From Bordetella genomosp. 11 (GTDB taxonomy: Bacteria; Pseudomonadota; Gammaproteobacteria; Burkholderiales; Burkholderiaceae_B): a stretch of 64,000 bases of DNA. The translations under genes and the position numbers were made by a program. Location: NCBI RefSeq assembly GCF_002261215.1, contig NZ_NEVS01000001.1:434001-498000 (forward strand). Reading direction: 5' to 3'. Positions 53,555-61,610 of this stretch are shown piece by piece. The first letter of the stretch is position 1, and the number at the start of each line of letters is the position of its first letter. The notes below the pieces were generated by a model that saw only the letters and a list, made by a program, of their open reading frames with translations, had not been told where the DNA came from and ran no database searches.

Positions 53555-54328
53555 CTATCGCCAGCCCAGCCGCCGCATCAATTCGGTGGCGGCTGCGCGC
53601 AGCAATGCCAGGTGGCGTTCCTGTTGCGCCTCGTCAAAGCGGAAGTGCGGCACGGTCAGCATCAGGTTGCCCCTGACCTGCCCTTCGCGGTCGAAGAACG
53701 GCACGGCAATGCCATGCATATCGGGCGCGCGTTCCGCGTAGCTGGTGGCATAGCCCTGCCTGCGTATCTGTTCCAGCGTATCGCGCAGTTCGGGAACGTC
53801 GAGCTCGCGGCCGTTCAGGGGGGAGGTGGCCGCCTGCCCGATGGCTTCGTCGATTTCGTCCTGCCGCAGGAAGGCGAGGATGGAACGGCCCGCCGCGCCC
53901 CAGGTGAGCGGTTGCAGTTGGTTGAGCGCCACGGTGTATCGCAGCGGGTGCGACGGCCAGGCGATATCGGACATGAAGATGCGCAGTTCCTGCCGGGACA
54001 GCAGCACCAGCATCGCCGTTTCGTCCGTCGCGTCGCGCAACCCGTGCAGCAATGGCGCCGCGAGACGGTTGATGGGCATTTCGGCGCTGAGCTTGCCGGC
54101 AACCCGGTAAAGTTCGATGCCCGGCGTGTACAAGCCTTCGGCATCCTGGTCGACGAAGCCCAGCGGCCTGCACAGCTTCAACAGGCGGTGCACGCTGCCG
54201 CGCGGCAGATCCAGCTCCCGGGCCAGTTCGTTCAACGGCCAGCGATCCCTGGCCGCGAAGGCGGACAGGATGCGCAGCACACGATTGACCGTTCCCGTGT
54301 CGGCCGGAGAGGCTACCTTGGTGACCAT
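53555..54328 (-). CDS. IclR-family transcriptional regulator
   Basis: The 257-residue protein has an N-terminal winged helix (TVNRVLRILSAFAARDRWPL, then LARELDLPRGSVHRLLKLCR) and a C-terminal effector domain with FMSDIAWPSHPLRYTVALNQ and RQGYATSYAERAPDMHGIAV. It is convergent with the diguanylate cyclase and divergent from ogt. Its targets are not evident; the amidase/peptide operon is a possible one. ATG 54328 (MVTKVASPADTG) is preferred over a longer frame. Confidence 0.85.
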   Translation of the reverse strand: MVTKVASPADTGTVNRVLRILSAFAARDRWPLNELARELDLPRGSVHRLLKLCRPLGFVDQDAEGLYTPGIELYRVAGKLSAEMPINRLAAPLLHGLRDATDETAMLVLLSRQELRIFMSDIAWPSHPLRYTVALNQLQPLTWGAAGRSILAFLRQDEIDEAIGQAATSPLNGRELDVPELRDTLEQIRRQGYATSYAERAPDMHGIAVPFFDREGQVRGNLMLTVPHFRFDEAQQERHLALLRAAATELMRRLGWR

Positions 54329-54531
54329 GGCATGGATTGTCGCTGTAATCGGCGCGTGAAGGATAACATTGCGGCCGGGCCCCGGCCTCTCGCCAGGGCC
54401 GCGCGCCAGGCCCGTGCGCAAGGCTGCGCCGGCGGCCACGCGCCGCAAGAAGCGGAGTTCCGCCGGACCGGGCGTTCCCTAGACTTCTGTCCATGGGCCC
54501 GGCCACGGCCCGCCCCGGATGGAGAACTGAA

Positions 54532-55029
54532 ATGGCTTATGTGTTCAAGATCGTCGCAACGCCGGTAGGCAGGTTGAAGCTCGTTGCCAAGGGAAAGGCC
54601 CTGTCCGCCATCCTGTGGGAGAACGACAGGCCCGGCCGGGTGCGCCTGGGCGAGATGCGGGAAGACGCCGACGATCCCACGCTGCTGGAGGTCGAGCGCC
54701 AGTTGGGCGAATACTTTGCCGGCCGGCGCGATCGCTTCGACGTCCCGCTGGAATTCGACGGCACCGAGTTCCAGAAAAAAGTCTGGGGCGCGCTGTTGGA
54801 AATCCCGTATGGGCAGACACGCAGCTATCGCAGCATCGCCGAGCGCATCGGCCACGCGAAAGCCGTCCGCGCCGTGGGCGCGGCCAATGGCAGGAACCCG
54901 ATCTCCATCATCGCGCCTTGCCATCGCGTCATCGGGGCATCCGGCAGCCTGACCGGGTTCGCCGGCGGGCTGGATGTGAAGGCGCGGCTGCTCGCCCTGG
55001 AACGCCGGACGGACACGCCGCCGGCCTGA
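54532..55029 (+). CDS. ogt: methylated-DNA--protein-cysteine methyltransferase (Ogt/MGMT type)
   Basis: The 165-residue product has the suicide Cys130 in IIAPCHRVIG, the DNA-binding helix-turn-helix TRSYRSIAERIGHAKAVRAV, and GANGRNP-type Asn hinge (AANGRNPISI). It transfers the alkyl group from O6-alkylguanine to itself. No Ada methyl-phosphotriester domain is present. ATG 54532 has a GGAG site; it stands alone, divergent from the IclR gene. Confidence 0.92.
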   Translation: MAYVFKIVATPVGRLKLVAKGKALSAILWENDRPGRVRLGEMREDADDPTLLEVERQLGEYFAGRRDRFDVPLEFDGTEFQKKVWGALLEIPYGQTRSYRSIAERIGHAKAVRAVGAANGRNPISIIAPCHRVIGASGSLTGFAGGLDVKARLLALERRTDTPPA

Positions 55030-55056
55030 GACCGCCGCGGCGCGGACCCGGCCCGG

Positions 55057-55815
55057 CTATCGGTTCGAAGCGATGCGTTCCTCGATATGCTGGGCACGCT
55101 TTGTGGACGCGGGGTGTGAACTCATCATGTCGCTCTTGCCGCCGTCCAGCTTGGCCAGTTTCTGGAACGCGGTCACCAGCCCCTGGACATTCAGTTTGCG
55201 TGACTTCAGCTGATCGTAGGAGTAGTCGTCGGCCGCGCTTTCCTGCGATTGCGAAAACTGCGCGTTGATGAATTTTTCCGTCAGGTCGCCCAGTTGCGAG
55301 GCGCTCAGCGCCGCGACGGCCGAACCGCCCGCGGCACCGGCCGCGTCGCGCGCGGCGGACACCGAATAGGCCGTCTGCATCGCCTTCTTGCTATGACCCA
55401 GTGCCACGTGGCCCATTTCGTGGCCAATGACGCCCAGCAACTCGTCATCCGTCATCATGTCCATCAGCCCGCTGTAGACGCGGATGCAGCCGTTGGCCAT
55501 GGCCCAGGCATTGACGTCGTTGGTCAGGTAAACCTTGTAGTTCACCAGCTGGCCGTTGATGTTATTGCCCAGCTGCTTGCCGAGCTTCTGCAGGCGCGCG
55601 TCGTACTTGCTGCCCGCGGGTGCGATCTTGGACTGTTGATCGCTTTCCTTGCATGCCTTGTCCGATAGCGTCTTGATGTCCGCATCGCTCAGCGTGGCGG
55701 CCTGCAACAGCTTGCCGCCGGCGCCCAGGGCGCCGCCGATATCGAACGCATGCGCGTTGCCGGCGCAGGCCAGTATGGCGGCGACGGTCGCCGTCCGGCT
55801 CAAGAACTTCCGCAT
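55057..55815 (-). CDS. M48-family periplasmic metalloprotease (LoiP/YcaL-like)
   Basis: The 252-residue protein has a signal peptide (RKFLSRTATVAAILACAG, cleavage near AHA-FD; the Cys17 could instead be a lipobox but lacks the correct context), the zinc motif HEMGH at 132-136 and the third ligand Glu192 in SQESAADDYS. LoiP-like proteases cut misfolded outer-membrane proteins. It ends SHPASTKRAQHIEERIA, the typical tail of the family. It is convergent with ogt and divergent from the SDR gene. Confidence 0.9.
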   Translation of the reverse strand: MRKFLSRTATVAAILACAGNAHAFDIGGALGAGGKLLQAATLSDADIKTLSDKACKESDQQSKIAPAGSKYDARLQKLGKQLGNNINGQLVNYKVYLTNDVNAWAMANGCIRVYSGLMDMMTDDELLGVIGHEMGHVALGHSKKAMQTAYSVSAARDAAGAAGGSAVAALSASQLGDLTEKFINAQFSQSQESAADDYSYDQLKSRKLNVQGLVTAFQKLAKLDGGKSDMMSSHPASTKRAQHIEERIASNR

Positions 55816-56048
55816 TGTTATTCCTTTTCGATTAACCCCCCCGGGGCGGAAGCGCCGATTCTAGAAACTTGTAGGGACATAGCTGCAAGGAACAACACAA
55901 TTTTCTTAAAAACAATATTTTTTTACATTGGTTTTGAGAATTCCCGTATATCGGATCGTGCGCAACGGCGTAGCTTTCGGGTCCCGATTCCCGCGCCGTG
56001 CATGGCGTAAATACACTGGCATCACTTCTCTTTCGACAGGTGAACAAC

Positions 56049-56645
56049 ATGAGAATCCTCCTAGTCGGCGCCACCGGCTTCCTGGGCACCGCCATCGCGC
56101 GCGAGCTGCGCGACGATCATGAGCTCGTCCTCGCGAGCCGTTCGGACGCGACGCATCCCGTGGACATCCAGGACGACGCCAGCGTGCGGGCGCTGTTCGA
56201 GAAAGCCGGCCAGGTGGATGCCATCGTTTCCGCCACGGGGCATGTGCACTTCGGGCCGCTTGCCCGCATGACGGCCGAACAGTTCGATATCGGCCTGCAG
56301 GGCAAGCTGCTGGGGCAGGTGCGGCTGGCGCTGATCGGCCAGCACTATCTGCGCCCCGGCGGTTCGATCACGCTGACCACGGGCATCCTGACCGAGGCCG
56401 TCATTCGCGACGGCGTCAACGCGACCGCCGTGAACGCCGGCATAGAGGGCTTCGTGCGCGCCGCCGCCTTCGAATTGCGCGATGCGCGCATCAACGCGGT
56501 CAGCCCCACGCTGCTGCGGGAATCCAGGGATGCCTACGGCGCCAGCTTCCCGGGTTTCGAGCCTGTGCCCGCCAGCCGTGCGGCGCTGGCGTTCCGCCGC
56601 AGCATCGAAGGCATCGAAACCGGCCAGGTCTATCGGGTCTGGTGA
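56049..56645 (+). CDS. atypical short-chain dehydrogenase (Lin1944-like)
   Basis: The 198-residue protein has a nucleotide-binding start MRILLVGATGFLGTAIAREL and an acidic/basic second strand (LVLASRSDATHPVDI), where Arg/Ser suggests NADP(H). The catalytic YxxxK is not present: after the Thr-rich strand ITLTTGI the usual Tyr/Lys helix reads ATAVNAGIEGF. Members of this short SDR branch lack the tyrosine, so it may be a regulatory or unusual reductase. ATG 56049 has AGGTG upstream. The intergenic region upstream is A+T rich and probably holds both divergent promoters. Confidence 0.75.
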   Translation: MRILLVGATGFLGTAIARELRDDHELVLASRSDATHPVDIQDDASVRALFEKAGQVDAIVSATGHVHFGPLARMTAEQFDIGLQGKLLGQVRLALIGQHYLRPGGSITLTTGILTEAVIRDGVNATAVNAGIEGFVRAAAFELRDARINAVSPTLLRESRDAYGASFPGFEPVPASRAALAFRRSIEGIETGQVYRVW

Positions 56646-56672
56646 CGCCGGCCGCGCCGGCGTCGCGATGGC

Positions 56673-57593
56673 TCAGTCGTCCCGCGCCGCCGTCGTGCCG
56701 GCGGGCGCGCCTTTGCCGGTCAGGTGGTTCACGAACAGCTTGGCGGCCGTGGGCAGGGCCTGGAAAGAGCGTACGCATATCCGCAGCTCGCGCCGGGCCC
56801 AGGGTTCGTCGATGCGCAGGATGCCGATATCGAAGATGCGGGCATAGAGCGTGGCGATGTCCACCGGCAGCACGCCCAGGCCCAAGCCGGCGTTCACCAT
56901 GAAGCACAGCGTATCGAAGCCCGTGACCTGGACCTTGACGCGCAGGGGACGCTCCAGCCGGTCCGCCGCATTGGCGACGATCTGATTGATGGCGCTGCCC
57001 GTATGCAGGCCGACGAAATCATGGGCCAGCGCATCGGCGAAGCGGAAATCCGGCGCGGCCAGCAGGGGATGGCCGGCGGGAGCGATCAGTGCCAGGGTGT
57101 CCTGGCGGTAGGGCAGGGCTTCCACGTCGCGGCCCGGCGGCATGCCGGAAAAAATGCCCACGTCGGCGGCGTTTTCCTGCACTGCTTTCAGGATGACGGG
57201 CGAGATCTTCTCTTCCAGCTGGAGCTGGATGTTCGGATAGGCCGCGGCGAAGGACTGGATGTCGCCGGGCAGGAACTGCGTCAGCGCGGAAATATTCGCG
57301 AAAACGCGGATGAAGCCGCGCGCGCCGCTGGCATATTCGCGCATCGAGACGGCAATGTCGTCCAGCTCGCGCAGCGCGCGCCGCGCCATGGCCGCCAGGG
57401 CCATGCCGGCGTTGGTGGGCTGGATACCCTTGTTGGTACGGACCAGCAGCTGCGTCTTGAGCTGCTCTTCCAGTTCGCTCATGCGCTTGCTCACTGCCGC
57501 CGCGGCGATATGCTCGCGCTCGGCGGCGGCGGCGATCGTTTTTTCCTCGATCACGCTGATGAACAGGCGCAGGGAAGTGGGATCCAGGTGCAT
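56673..57593 (-). CDS. LysR-family transcriptional regulator
   Basis: The 306-residue LysR protein begins MHLDPTSLRLFISVIEEKTI with the helix-turn-helix AAAAEREHIAAAAVSKRMSE and has a standard effector domain. It is divergent from the HMG-CoA-lyase-like gene and probably regulates it. The C-terminal tail GKGAPAGTTAARDD looks disordered. ATG 57593 is selected over the longer frame to 57788, which would run into the neighbour's promoter. Confidence 0.87.
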   Translation of the reverse strand: MHLDPTSLRLFISVIEEKTIAAAAEREHIAAAAVSKRMSELEEQLKTQLLVRTNKGIQPTNAGMALAAMARRALRELDDIAVSMREYASGARGFIRVFANISALTQFLPGDIQSFAAAYPNIQLQLEEKISPVILKAVQENAADVGIFSGMPPGRDVEALPYRQDTLALIAPAGHPLLAAPDFRFADALAHDFVGLHTGSAINQIVANAADRLERPLRVKVQVTGFDTLCFMVNAGLGLGVLPVDIATLYARIFDIGILRIDEPWARRELRICVRSFQALPTAAKLFVNHLTGKGAPAGTTAARDD

Positions 57594-57747
57594 GGGCAGC
57601 AGTATACGTCCGCGCACGCCGCCATCGCCTTGTGCGAGGGCTGTCCCCGTTGTGCCATCGCGCCCTGCGATGGCGCCATCATGAACCGTCGATTCCGCGC
57701 GGCACGGCCCGTTGCTAGACTGCCGCTTCCGGCGGAGAAACACCATC

Positions 57748-58755
57748 ATGACATCTGCACATTCCGGCAATTCCACCCTGGGCCGCACCCCGGCCGACGA
57801 CGCTTCCGGCGGCGCACAGAAGGCCGCCGTCCCGGCAGCGCACCCGCGGCTCTACATCCAGGAAGTCGCCCCGCGCGACGGTTTCCAGAACGAAAGCCAG
57901 TTCGTGGAGACGCAGGACAAGATCCGCTTCATCGACGCGCTGTCGGCCTGCGGCTACGCCAAGATCGAGGCGACTTCGTTTACGTCGCCCAAGGCCATCC
58001 CGGCGCTGCGCGATGCCGAGATCGTCATGCATGAAATCGCGCGGCATCCGGGCGTGGTGTACACGGCGCTGGTGCCGAACGTGCGCGGCGCGGAACGCGC
58101 GCTGTCCTGCCGGGTCGACGAGGTCAACCTGGTCATGTCCGTCAGTGAAACGCACAACCGGTCGAATCTGCGCATGTCGCGCGACCAGTCCTTCGCGCAG
58201 CTGTCCGATGTGATCGACGCGGTGCGTGGCAGCCGCGTGGCCGTCAATGTGTCGCTGTCGACGGTGTTCGGCTGTCCGATGGAGGGCGATATCGATCCGT
58301 ACGAGGTATTCGAGCTGATGGATCGCTTCGCCCAGCGCGGGGTGAACGGCATCACGCTGTGCGATACCACGGGAATGGCCTATCCCAGCCAGGTGGAAGC
58401 GATATCGCGCAGGGCGAAGTCCCTGTTCCCGCAACTGGAACTGACCCTGCATTTCCACAATACGCGCGGGATGGCGCTGGCCAATACGATGGCGGCCCTG
58501 CGCGCCGGCGTGGACCGTTTCGACGCCTCGCTGGGCGGTATCGGCGGCTGCCCTTACGCGCCCGGGGCCAGCGGCAATGCCTGCACGGAAGAACTGGTGC
58601 ACATGCTGCAGCTGGACGGCTATGACACCGGCGTGGACCTGGCCGGCATCCTGGCCGCCGCGGGGACCCTGCCGGCGCTGATCGGCCACGACGTGCCCAG
58701 CCAGATACTGAAAGCCGGCACGCGCGACAGGCGGCATCCGGCGCCCTGCCAATAA
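57748..58755 (+). CDS. hydroxymethylglutaryl-CoA lyase-like enzyme
   Basis: The 335-residue TIM-barrel protein has the DRE-TIM lyase start IQEVAPRDGFQNE with the catalytic Arg-Asp, the metal ligands His in LTLHFHNTRGMALAN, and the loop GGIGGCPYAPGASGNACTEE with the active-site Cys. HMG-CoA lyase splits HMG-CoA to acetyl-CoA and acetoacetate in leucine breakdown. Related enzymes cleave other 3-hydroxy-3-methyl acyl-CoAs, and no leucine genes are nearby, so the substrate could differ. An N-terminal extension of about 30 residues precedes the core. A divergent LysR gene controls it. Confidence 0.87.
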   Translation: MTSAHSGNSTLGRTPADDASGGAQKAAVPAAHPRLYIQEVAPRDGFQNESQFVETQDKIRFIDALSACGYAKIEATSFTSPKAIPALRDAEIVMHEIARHPGVVYTALVPNVRGAERALSCRVDEVNLVMSVSETHNRSNLRMSRDQSFAQLSDVIDAVRGSRVAVNVSLSTVFGCPMEGDIDPYEVFELMDRFAQRGVNGITLCDTTGMAYPSQVEAISRRAKSLFPQLELTLHFHNTRGMALANTMAALRAGVDRFDASLGGIGGCPYAPGASGNACTEELVHMLQLDGYDTGVDLAGILAAAGTLPALIGHDVPSQILKAGTRDRRHPAPCQ

Positions 58756-58884
58756 TTCGGATTAAGATGCAACGGCCCTTGCGACGGCGCATGGTTCGGA
58801 CAGGGCAATCCGCGATCCGTCCAGGATCCCCGCGCGGTACGGCGCGGGCATGCCGCCGGCCCCACTTGTGAGCAGTCGTCCACC

Positions 58885-59505
58885 ATGAAATTCCACTATT
58901 CGCCTGGGTCCTGCGCGCTGGCCGTCCATATCGCGCTGGAAGAAGCGGGCGCGCAGTACGAGGCGCACCGTGTGCATTTCGACCGGCAGGAGCAGCTTTC
59001 GCCGGAGTACCTGAAGATCAATCCGCTGGGCCGGGTGCCGGTGCTGGAAACGCCGCGCGGCGTGCTGACCGAAGTGATCGCCATCCTGGGCTATATCGCC
59101 GCTGCGTATCCGCAGGCCGCGCTGGCGCCGGCCGACACCTTCGACATGGCGCGGATGATGTCCTTCAATGCTTTCCTTTCTTCCAGCGTCCATGTGGCCT
59201 ACGCGCATTCCACGCGGGGCGCGCGCTGGTCGGACGATGCCGGCTGCCAGGCCAGCATGGCCGCGAAGGCGCCGGCCAACTACGCGGACCTGTTCAAAAT
59301 GATCGAGACCCGCAAGCTGGCCGCGCCCTGGGCGATGGGCGAGCAGTACACCGTGGCGGACCCGTATCTGTACGTGATGACCCGGTGGCTGGCGCGGATG
59401 GACATCGACGTCGGCCGCTTTCCCGGCATCGCCGCCCATCATCGCCGCATGAACGAACGGCCGGCGGTGCAGCGCGCCTTGCAGGCGCAGGGCTTGTCCG
59501 CATAG
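58885..59505 (+). CDS. glutathione S-transferase (beta-like)
   Basis: The 206-residue GST has MKFHYSPGSCALAVHIALEE with the Ser-Cys of beta-class enzymes, the cis-Pro in NPLGRVPVLE, LTEVIAILGYIA and the C-terminal helix QYTVADPYLYVMTRW. It conjugates or reduces glutathione-linked substrates. It follows the lyase gene by 129 bp on the same strand but probably has its own transcript. Confidence 0.9.
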   Translation: MKFHYSPGSCALAVHIALEEAGAQYEAHRVHFDRQEQLSPEYLKINPLGRVPVLETPRGVLTEVIAILGYIAAAYPQAALAPADTFDMARMMSFNAFLSSSVHVAYAHSTRGARWSDDAGCQASMAAKAPANYADLFKMIETRKLAAPWAMGEQYTVADPYLYVMTRWLARMDIDVGRFPGIAAHHRRMNERPAVQRALQAQGLSA

Positions 59506-59530
59506 GGGTACAAAGGCCCGCCCGCGCGTC

Positions 59531-60325
59531 CTAGTGCAGGTTGAACACCCAGCATCGCAGGCTTTTGCGCGCGATGCGGCTGTTCACCACGCGCACGCCC
59601 AGGAAGTACGGGTGACGGCTTTTCTTCAGTTCGGTACGCAGTTCGGGCGTCAGTTCGATGGGCGTCGGCGCGCTTGCCAGTTCGTCCGCCAGGTGGCGGA
59701 AGTTCAGGGCCAGGAAGCGATCGGCGCGTCGCGCGTGATTCAGCTCCGCGCCGTTCATCATGCGGCCGAAGATGGCGTCCCAGAAGCGTTCGAGAACCGG
59801 CGATGCGCTGGTGCGCGGCATGACCGGAAACTGGCACAGCTGGTTGAGCTGCGCGCGCAGGATCTCCTGCTCGATGGGCGTGGCGCTGTTCTTCAGCGCA
59901 TCCGATAGCGACGACATCTGGGACTGCAACCGGCGGAACTGGCGCTTGACCGTCGCCGCGTCCACGGTCTGCGTGGCGGTCTCCGCGCGCGCGCTCCAGT
60001 AGTCGAGCAGGGTGGGAAATCCTTCCAGCTGCAGGATCGCCAGGCGATGCCGCAAATGCGTGTCGGCATGCGTATCGGCCAGGCGATCCAGCCATAGCGC
60101 CAAGGCGCCGATCGGCAGGGTGGCCGTCTCCGTCGCGCGCTGGCCGTCCGGCACGGTCTTCACCAGTTCGCGCAAATCGGGATCGGTGGCAAGCCTTCGC
60201 ATCTCCGTCCATGCGTCCAGTTGCATGGACTCGCATAGCGGCGCGATGGCGGCCAGAACGGTCCTGCCGTCATGCGAGCAGGGGATGCGAAGATCGGCGA
60301 AGGGGGTATCGACGAATTCGGACAT
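59531..60325 (-). CDS. phage antirepressor N-terminal domain protein, orphan
   Basis: The 264-residue protein begins with residues resembling the P22 antirepressor N-terminal domain: IPCSHDGRTVLAAIAPLCES, then MQLDAWTEMRRLATDPDLRE and TATLPIGALALWLDRL. A predominantly helical C-terminal region of about 150 residues (LNHARRADRFLALNFRHLAD and similar) shows no family I recognise. No other phage genes lie nearby, so it looks like a solitary domesticated gene. It ends RKSLRCWVFNLH. Confidence 0.65.
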   Translation of the reverse strand: MSEFVDTPFADLRIPCSHDGRTVLAAIAPLCESMQLDAWTEMRRLATDPDLRELVKTVPDGQRATETATLPIGALALWLDRLADTHADTHLRHRLAILQLEGFPTLLDYWSARAETATQTVDAATVKRQFRRLQSQMSSLSDALKNSATPIEQEILRAQLNQLCQFPVMPRTSASPVLERFWDAIFGRMMNGAELNHARRADRFLALNFRHLADELASAPTPIELTPELRTELKKSRHPYFLGVRVVNSRIARKSLRCWVFNLH

Positions 60326-60500
60326 GGAGCGCTCCCATTTTTTGACAGCCGCATCCTGCGGATGCCGGCGGTTGGGCCTGCGCGTCGAGTCTCGCCTTTG
60401 CCCTGGCGATCTTCCGCAGTCAGGCATGCGCTTATCCTAGGGATCCGGGAACGTCCGGTGCTTTAGGTTTCGGTTGAAGCGTTTTGATTAGCGGTTCGAG

Positions 60501-60965
60501 ATGCCGGACAATCGCGAAATGAAAGCGATCCCAAAATTGTCATTTCGGCCTGCTACGGCCGCGGATATACCCGCCCTGATGGCCCTGCGGAAACAGACCA
60601 TGCTGCCCCATCTGCGGCGTGCCGGCGCGCCCAGCGACGACGATGCCAATCTCGCCAGGGTGAACTACAGGCTGGAGGACGCGCTGCTGGTGTACGACGG
60701 CGCGGAATTGGTCGGCCTTTTCAAGGTGGCGCGCGATGCGGGGGAATGGAAGCTGATACAGGTCCAGGTCGCCCCTGCCCGGCAGGGCCAGGGCCTGGGC
60801 GGCCATCTGGTGCGGGGATTGCAGGCGCAGGCCGCGCAGGCGGGCTGCGCCATCACGCTGGACGTCCTGAAAGGCAACCCGGCGCGGCGGCTGTATGAGC
60901 GCTGCGGATTCGCGGTGGTCGACGAAAACGCGCTGGAGCTCCGCATGCGCTGGGCGCCCTCTTGA
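60501..60965 (+). CDS. GNAT-family N-acetyltransferase
   Basis: The 154-residue protein has the GNAT core: FRPATAADIPALMALRKQ at the start, and motif A VQVAPARQGQGLGGHLVRGL with the RxxGxG acetyl-CoA loop, followed by LDVLKGNPARRLYERCGFAV. The substrate is unknown. A second ATG six codons downstream (60519) is an alternative start. The gene is divergent from the antirepressor-like gene and convergent with the methyltransferase. Confidence 0.85.
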   Translation: MPDNREMKAIPKLSFRPATAADIPALMALRKQTMLPHLRRAGAPSDDDANLARVNYRLEDALLVYDGAELVGLFKVARDAGEWKLIQVQVAPARQGQGLGGHLVRGLQAQAAQAGCAITLDVLKGNPARRLYERCGFAVVDENALELRMRWAPS

Positions 60966-60980
60966 CGCAGGCGCCGCGTA

Positions 60981-61544
60981 TCAGTGTTCCGGCACGGTCC
61001 AGAAGTACACCATGCGGCCGTCGATATTGAGCGTCTGTTCTGGCGCCCAATCGCCCATGTCGAAGGCGTGCGACACGATGCGCGTGCCGGGTTTCAGCTT
61101 AAGCAGCGTGGGCCGCAGCTTGAGGTTGAGCGACGGCAGCAGATACAGGCTGATCACCGTGGCCTTCGACAGGTCCTGTTCGAACAGGTCGCCCTGGATG
61201 AACTGTACCTTGTCGGCGACGCCCTCTTTTTTGGCGTTCGCGCGCGCTTCCTGGATGCGCTGCGGATCGATATCCACACCGACGCCGCGCGTGCCCAGGC
61301 GCTTGGCCGCGGTAATGGGGATGCGGCCGTCGCCCGAACCCAGGTCGTACAGCACATCGTTCGGGCCCACGCCGGCGACGTGCAGCATGGCGTCGACCAC
61401 CTGCGGGGGCGTCGGCACGAAGATCACGTCGGGCGTGCGGGTCTTGGCGCCGGGGTTGGCCGATTGCGACCGCGCTCCGGGGGCTGCCGTCAGCAGAAGG
61501 GCGGCCGTCAAGGCCAATATCCATGAGTGCCGAAGTATGCGCAT
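60981..61544 (-). CDS. class I SAM-dependent methyltransferase with signal peptide
   Basis: The 187-residue protein starts with a typical Sec signal (RHSWILALTAALLLTAAPGA, cleavage near ARS-QS) and then has a SAM-binding fold: VLYDLGSGDGRIPITAA at 64-80, GVGVDIDPQRIQEA and VQFIQGDLFEQDL. It is a DOT1-like/Rossmann type without a recognised target domain. SAM is not expected in the periplasm, so the signal and the cytoplasmic cofactor conflict. Homologous exported methyltransferases exist in databases, but their role is unclear. Confidence 0.78.
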   Translation of the reverse strand: MRILRHSWILALTAALLLTAAPGARSQSANPGAKTRTPDVIFVPTPPQVVDAMLHVAGVGPNDVLYDLGSGDGRIPITAAKRLGTRGVGVDIDPQRIQEARANAKKEGVADKVQFIQGDLFEQDLSKATVISLYLLPSLNLKLRPTLLKLKPGTRIVSHAFDMGDWAPEQTLNIDGRMVYFWTVPEH

Positions 61545-61610
61545 GATTCATGCTCCTGAAGGTACGTGGGTAGACAACGGGCCGAACGGCGATGCCCCCG
61601 CGCGGCCGTG

